64,000 bases of DNA from contig SCRE01000014.1 of assembly GCA_004297935.1 (NCBI GenBank), forward strand, positions 62,001 to 126,000. The letters are read 5' to 3'. The translations under genes were made by a program, and so were the position numbers. This document shows, one piece after another, positions 59,711 to 64,000 of the stretch (positions are counted from its first letter, which is position 1; each line of letters starts with the position of its first letter). The notes under the pieces are model-generated. The model did not search any database, was not told where the DNA came from, and saw only the letters and a program-made list of their open reading frames with translations. The stretch is from Microbacteriaceae bacterium (lineage in GTDB: Bacteria > Actinomycetota > Actinomycetes > Actinomycetales > Microbacteriaceae).

Positions 59711-61477
59711 ATGCAGGTCATGCGGGTTCGGCGGCGCCGCATCTGCGCAATCGGTGCCCTTCTGGCGACCCTGGTACTCGCCGGCTGCACGGGTACGACG
59801 ACGGCGTCATCGAGTTCAGGCTCCGGCGGCACGGTCACGATCGCACAGACGAGTGAACCGACCTCGTTCAACGACAACACGCCGCAGGGCGGCGGGGTCG
59901 CGATGAACCACGTCGTCAGCTACCTCACAGTGCCCCGGTTCTACACGCTCGATCAGAACTATCGGATCGTGCACAACAGCGATCTCGGCAACTATTCGAA
60001 GATCAGCGACGACCCGCTGACGGTCAGGTACACGCTCAAGAAGGGCCTGAAGTGGTCCGACGGGCAGCCGATGACCGCAGACGACATGATGCTGGCCTGG
60101 GCCGAGGCATCCGGTTATTACAACTCCGCGACACTGGACGACAGTGGCGCAGTGGTCAAAGGCACTCAGTATTTCCTCACAGCGCGCAGTTCCTTGTTTC
60201 CGACCGAGCGGCCTCAGATCAGCTCAGACAATCTGTCGATGACGCTCACCTACACTCAGCCGTACGCGGATTGGGAACTGCAGAGCTTCATCGCGCAGCC
60301 GGCCCACGTGGTCGCCAGGGCGGCCGGCGTGAGCCTGGCCGGGCTGATGAGGGTGCTCAAGGACACACCACGGGGCGACCTTGACACTCCCGCGCCGGCC
60401 AATGCGATCCTCAAGCGCGCTGCGGACTTCGTGAACACGGGCTATGACGCCACCGGATTGCCGAAGGACAAGAGCCTGCTGGTCTCGGGCGGGCCGCTCA
60501 TGGTCTCGGCCTGGGCGCCCAAGGAGTCGATGACGTTCGTGAAGAATCCGCAATACTCCGGTGATCACGCGGTTGCGTTCGACCGACTTGTGATCCGTTT
60601 CATCGGCGACGCGAACACGCAGGTCGAAGCACTGCTGAGCGGCGAGGTCGACGCGATCCAGCCGACTGTATCGGCAGGCGTGATTGCTGCGCTCGACGCG
60701 GCCGGCGCGGGCGCCAGCACCGTTGTCAAGGGTGCCCGGGCGGAGTTCGAGCACCTCGACCTCAACTTCAGCTCAAGCGTGTTCAGCGATACCGCCGTGC
60801 GCAGGGCGTTCCTGCTCACGGTCCCGCGGGAGAAGATCCTCCAGACCAGCGTTGCGTGGACCGAGCCGAAGGCCGCCGTGCTGAACTCGCAGGTCTTATT
60901 GCCCGACGAGGCGAACTACGCCGCCGATATCAAACAGAATGGGTCTGCAGCATTCGCCGCGGTCGACATCGACCGGGCAAGACAACTCCTGCACGGCGCG
61001 ACACCGACCGTCAAGATCCTCTACCACGCCAACAGCCCGAATGAGGTCGCCGCGTTCAAGGCGATTCAAGACTCGGCGGCGAGTGCCGGCTTCACAGTGA
61101 CCGACGGCGGGTCGGCAGACTGGGTGTCCCTTCTCGGCGGCGGGAACTACGACGCATCCATCTTCGTGCGCGACAGCCACAGCACAGGAACGGCTGTGCT
61201 GGCCCGGCTGTTCCAGATCGGCAACCTCGCGAACCACAACGACTACGCCAACCGTCAGTCCAGCGACCTCGCCTTGCAGTCGCAATCGACGCTCGATGAG
61301 ACGAAGTTGACGCAAATCGAATTCCAGCTCGATCAGAACGCTTTTGCGGATGCGTATGGGCTCCCGCTCTATCAGCTGCCGGGCGTCTTTGCCGCCCGAG
61401 ACGACCTCGATGGCATTGCCTGGTTTGGTGGTCCGACCGGGCTGGTCTGGAACATTTGGGACTGGATCAAGAAATAA
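59711..61477 (+). CDS. Peptide ABC transporter substrate-binding lipoprotein (family 5)
   Basis: 588 residues. Basic start and signal peptide ending in lipobox LVLAGC, so it is an extracellular lipoprotein. Family 5 (OppA/DppA) features: VRYTLKKGLKWSDGQPMTAD and DMMLAW, SGGPLMVSAWAPKESMTFVK and AVRRAFLLTVPREKILQ. ATG 59711 has AGGAGG 4 nt upstream. A 321-bp gap separates it from the permease gene. Confidence 0.92.
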   Translation: MQVMRVRRRRICAIGALLATLVLAGCTGTTTASSSSGSGGTVTIAQTSEPTSFNDNTPQGGGVAMNHVVSYLTVPRFYTLDQNYRIVHNSDLGNYSKISDDPLTVRYTLKKGLKWSDGQPMTADDMMLAWAEASGYYNSATLDDSGAVVKGTQYFLTARSSLFPTERPQISSDNLSMTLTYTQPYADWELQSFIAQPAHVVARAAGVSLAGLMRVLKDTPRGDLDTPAPANAILKRAADFVNTGYDATGLPKDKSLLVSGGPLMVSAWAPKESMTFVKNPQYSGDHAVAFDRLVIRFIGDANTQVEALLSGEVDAIQPTVSAGVIAALDAAGAGASTVVKGARAEFEHLDLNFSSSVFSDTAVRRAFLLTVPREKILQTSVAWTEPKAAVLNSQVLLPDEANYAADIKQNGSAAFAAVDIDRARQLLHGATPTVKILYHANSPNEVAAFKAIQDSAASAGFTVTDGGSADWVSLLGGGNYDASIFVRDSHSTGTAVLARLFQIGNLANHNDYANRQSSDLALQSQSTLDETKLTQIEFQLDQNAFADAYGLPLYQLPGVFAARDDLDGIAWFGGPTGLVWNIWDWIKK

Positions 61478-61798
61478 TCGGCGCACACGGATATTGCCGA
61501 TTATTGGCGTAGTGCGCAGCTATCATGCGTGGAATTCATGTATTTACCAATATCCTGCGTTGCAGTCCGGAAGGCGCTGCGGAAGAATCCACTTTTGGTA
61601 ACGATTGAAGAACTGAAGTGGCGTTGACGAGGGTGATCGCATATCGTGAATCCGATGGCGAACCTGCGCGCACGCATCGAACAACGAAGCTCTGCAGCGC
61701 AAAGGATTCAAACGGTGTGTGAATGCATTCCGTGCGAGGTGTTCGTGTCTGACCACAAGACACGTGTCGTCCTGAGTGAGAAATAGGGTCCGACTTAG
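61478..61798. other. Intergenic stretch with one doubtful small ORF
   Basis: AT-richer than its surroundings. The only coding candidate is a 46-codon frame on the + strand (GTG 61646 or ATG 61655 to the stop at 61786) reading NPMANLRARIEQRSSAAQRI, then CECIPCEVFVSDHKTRVV. It has no good ribosome site, so it may be a remnant. A perfect 10-bp palindrome GACACGTGTC lies at 61759-61768. I see no terminator or promoter I can defend. Confidence 0.3.
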
Positions 61799-62803
61799 AT
61801 GTCAATGATTCCAGGCGCAGTTCAGCTTGAGATTGAAAACACTGGCCCGACTGTTGGTGGTCCGTCGCAAGAACCTTCGATCGCGGGCCGCTCGCTTTGG
61901 GCGATAGCGTGGAGGCGTCTTCGCCGCAACAAAGTGGCGATGACCGGTGGCGTCGTCATTGTGCTGCTCGTCATCATCGCGGTCTTCGCCGATCAGCTCT
62001 CAGCGCTCTACGGGCAGGATTATCTGACCCAGCACAACACCGGCACCAGTTCCCTGCTTGATTCGTCGACGAACCTTCCCAATGGCGACTATGGCGGGAT
62101 CAGTTCGACGCATTGGCTCGGTGTGACGCCTGTGCTCGGACAGGACATTCTGTCGATGCTCATGTACGGCGCGCGCACCTCGCTGTCCATCTCGGCGCTG
62201 GCGGTCCTCCTGTCGCTGGTACTCGGAGTGTCGCTCGGACTGATGGCCGGCTACTACCGCGGCTGGGCGGACACGATCATCTCACGCACCATGGATGTGC
62301 TGCTGGCCTTTCCAACGCTGCTCTTCTCGCTCTCCCTGATCACGGTGGTCTCCTTCATCAGCACCGCGCAATCCGTGCGCTTCCTTTTGATCGTCTTCGT
62401 GCTCGGCTTCTTCGGCTGGCCGTACATCGGAAGGATCGTTCGCGGCCAGGTGCTCTCGCTGCGTGAAAAAGAGTTCGTCGACGCGGCGCGCAGCCTCGGT
62501 GCCAGGAACGGCCGGATCATGGCGAAGGAGATCTTCCCGAGTCTGATCAGCCCGATCCTGGTCTACACGACCTTGACGATCCCGAACTACATGCTCGGCG
62601 AGGCGGGCCTCTCGTTTCTGGGTGTCGGGGTCGTTCCGCCGACGGTTTCGTGGGGGCAGATGCTCTCGGACGCCGGCAACTATTTTCAGGTCGATCCGAT
62701 GTACCTGATCCTGCCCGGTCTTGCGATCTTCGTCTCCGTTCTGGCCTTCAATCTCTTCGGCGACGGTTTGAGTGACGCCCTCGATCCGAAGTCGATGCGA
62801 TGA
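61799..62803 (+). CDS. Peptide ABC transporter permease (DppC/OppC-like)
   Basis: 334 residues. N-terminal cytoplasmic part, then a membrane helix (VAMTGGVVIVLLVIIAVFAD), periplasmic insert (about 65-110), and the BPD permease domain with RTSLSISALAVLLSLVLGVS, GYYRGWADTIISRTMDVLLA, and the EAA loop EFVDAARSLGARNGRIMAKE. The end GDGLSDALDPKSMR is typical of DppC. ATG 61799 or 61805. The usual dppB neighbour is not upstream and may lie beyond the right edge. Confidence 0.93.
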   Translation: MSMIPGAVQLEIENTGPTVGGPSQEPSIAGRSLWAIAWRRLRRNKVAMTGGVVIVLLVIIAVFADQLSALYGQDYLTQHNTGTSSLLDSSTNLPNGDYGGISSTHWLGVTPVLGQDILSMLMYGARTSLSISALAVLLSLVLGVSLGLMAGYYRGWADTIISRTMDVLLAFPTLLFSLSLITVVSFISTAQSVRFLLIVFVLGFFGWPYIGRIVRGQVLSLREKEFVDAARSLGARNGRIMAKEIFPSLISPILVYTTLTIPNYMLGEAGLSFLGVGVVPPTVSWGQMLSDAGNYFQVDPMYLILPGLAIFVSVLAFNLFGDGLSDALDPKSMR

Positions 62804-62925
62804 GAACTCACAGACGTCCGGGCTGCTTCGCAAACCACCATGTGCGCAGTGGCCAGACGGAGCCGAAAGGCTCTCGATGCAGCAATCCGCTGCACTTTAA
62901 CACAGCTGGAAGGGACTGACTTTCT

Positions 62926-64000
62926 ATGAAACTCACGAAGAGGGGAATTGCGGCCATCAGTCTGATGACCGCCATAGCCACGGCACTGGTCGGATGTTCC
63001 AGCGGCGGAGGAAGCACCAACTCATCGACATCCGGGGCGAACGTGGTATTCAACGCCGCGGTCGACGGCACCGTCAACCCGTCGACCGTCCAGGGTGGAA
63101 CGCTCAACCTGTTGTCGACCGCTGATTGTGACTCGTGGGACCCTGCGCGCACCTACTACGGCTGGTGCTGGAACATGCAGCGCCTGTTCACCCGCTCGCT
63201 GATCGGTTACAAGACGGTCAACGGACCCAAGCCGGAGCTTGCACCCGACCTGGCTACCTCGATGGGCACGCACAACGCGGACTTCACGCAGTGGACCTAC
63301 ACGCTGAAGAGCGGGCTCAAGTGGTCCGACGGCAAGGCGATCACGCCAATGGACATCAAGTACGGCGTTGAGCGCCTGTTCGCGACCGATGTGATCAACG
63401 GCGGACCGGACTCGTACTTCCTGTCGACGATCACTCACCCGGCCGACTACCTCGGCCCGTACAAGAGCGGCGACCTGTCCACGATCACGACGACGGACAA
63501 CTCCATCACGTTCAACCTGTCGACGCCGTACGCCGACTTCAACTACCTGATGGCGATGGCCGCATCGGCCCCTGTCCCCTACAAGACCGAAGGCGGCCCG
63601 GGATTCGTCGGTGCGACGTACACCAAGCAGCCGATGGCGTCGGGGCCGTTCGAGATCCAGTCGTACACGCCGAACCAGCAGATCACGTTCGTGCGCAACA
63701 AGTACTGGACGCAGTCCTCTGACACCATCAGGCACCCGCTGGCGGACAAGGTCGTTCTGACCATCGACAGTTCTCCGAACGACATCGACAGCAAGTTGAA
63801 GGCCGGCACGGCAGACGCGATCGCGAACACCGACATCGGAACCACGTTGCAGTCCGAGGTGCTGACGCAGCCGAGCCTGAAGAAGTACGCGGACAACCCG
63901 ACAACGGCCTTCACGCGTTACTTCTCCGTGATGCCCTCGGTGATCCCGAACCAGTACTGCCGGCAGGCGATCTTCTACGCCACGAACAAGCAGGCGTTGG
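62926..64000 (+). CDS. Peptide ABC transporter substrate-binding lipoprotein (3' end outside window)
   Basis: The first 358 residues of a family 5 binding protein. Signal peptide MKLTKRGIAAISLMTAIATA and lipobox ALVGC, then a Ser/Gly-rich linker, GGTLNLLSTADCDSWDPART, FTQWTYTLKSGLKWSDGKAI, and ITFNLSTPYADFNYLMAMAA. GGAAGGG lies about 10 nt upstream of ATG 62926. It follows the permease on the same strand by 122 bp, so the two probably work together with further genes to the right. Confidence 0.9.
   Translation, partial: MKLTKRGIAAISLMTAIATALVGCSSGGGSTNSSTSGANVVFNAAVDGTVNPSTVQGGTLNLLSTADCDSWDPARTYYGWCWNMQRLFTRSLIGYKTVNGPKPELAPDLATSMGTHNADFTQWTYTLKSGLKWSDGKAITPMDIKYGVERLFATDVINGGPDSYFLSTITHPADYLGPYKSGDLSTITTTDNSITFNLSTPYADFNYLMAMAASAPVPYKTEGGPGFVGATYTKQPMASGPFEIQSYTPNQQITFVRNKYWTQSSDTIRHPLADKVVLTIDSSPNDIDSKLKAGTADAIANTDIGTTLQSEVLTQPSLKKYADNPTTAFTRYFSVMPSVIPNQYCRQAIFYATNKQAL

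Noticed and set aside
1-64000. tRNA or rRNA genes
   Set aside because: I found no cloverleaf-like or rRNA-like sequence by reading; a covariance search would be needed to exclude them fully.

Overview
The window is a GC-rich stretch of an actinobacterial chromosome, most likely a motile member of the Microbacteriaceae. The grounds are strongly biased codon use with a recurrent 'cggatgc/gcatccg' word, a DUF6264-like membrane protein at the left edge, Gram-positive style lipoproteins and no L/P-ring genes, and short TCGATACG...CTACTCGACC palindrome-like repeats that I recall as common in that family. The family assignment is an inference.

Left part (1-9659): metabolism and a small accessory islet. 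A three-gene proton-pumping transhydrogenase operon (pntAA-pntAB-pntB) faces class II aldolase (fbaA); class II fructose-bisphosphatase (glpX) diverges from fbaA. At about 5.7-8.3 kb a less GC-rich islet carries an MNT/HEPN toxin-antitoxin-like pair and a 5'-truncated HsdR-N-type nuclease gene fused to the 3' remnant of an unrelated gene. rmuC follows.

Centre (9.8-38.4 kb): an almost complete flagellar locus. The + strand order is flagellin, fliD, fliS, a fliT-like gene, flgB, flgC, fliE-J, an NlpC/P60 hydrolase, fliK, flgD, flgE, flbD, motA, motB, fliM, fliN, fliO, fliP, fliQ, fliR, flhB, flhA and a degenerate flhF. On the - strand lie two flgN paralogues, flgK, flgL and fliW. Then come a FliA/WhiG-type sigma factor and csrA. 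I can read FliA-type promoters (TAAC-N15-CCGATAG) before flagellin, flgB and fliJ, and weaker ones before flbD and flgN. Three leaders carry hairpins that present A-N-GGA in the loop, the CsrA recognition signature. With fliW and csrA in the same locus this suggests a FliW-CsrA-flagellin switch extended to basal-body and hook operons. That is the main candidate novelty of the window.

Right part (38.4-64 kb): a DEDDh exonuclease; ychF, whose 3' end is duplicated around a 981-bp islet with higBA and a small monooxygenase; an Fpg/Nei-type glycosylase; an aldo-keto reductase; cspA; a NAD de novo operon (nrtR-nadA-nadB-nadC-nifS) with a palindromic candidate operator; an iron ABC transporter behind a DtxR/IdeR-like box; a glycine riboswitch with gcvT-gcvH-gcvP, where gcvP carries in-frame repeat insertions; a CPBP protease; and the start of an oligopeptide ABC transporter locus that runs off the right edge.
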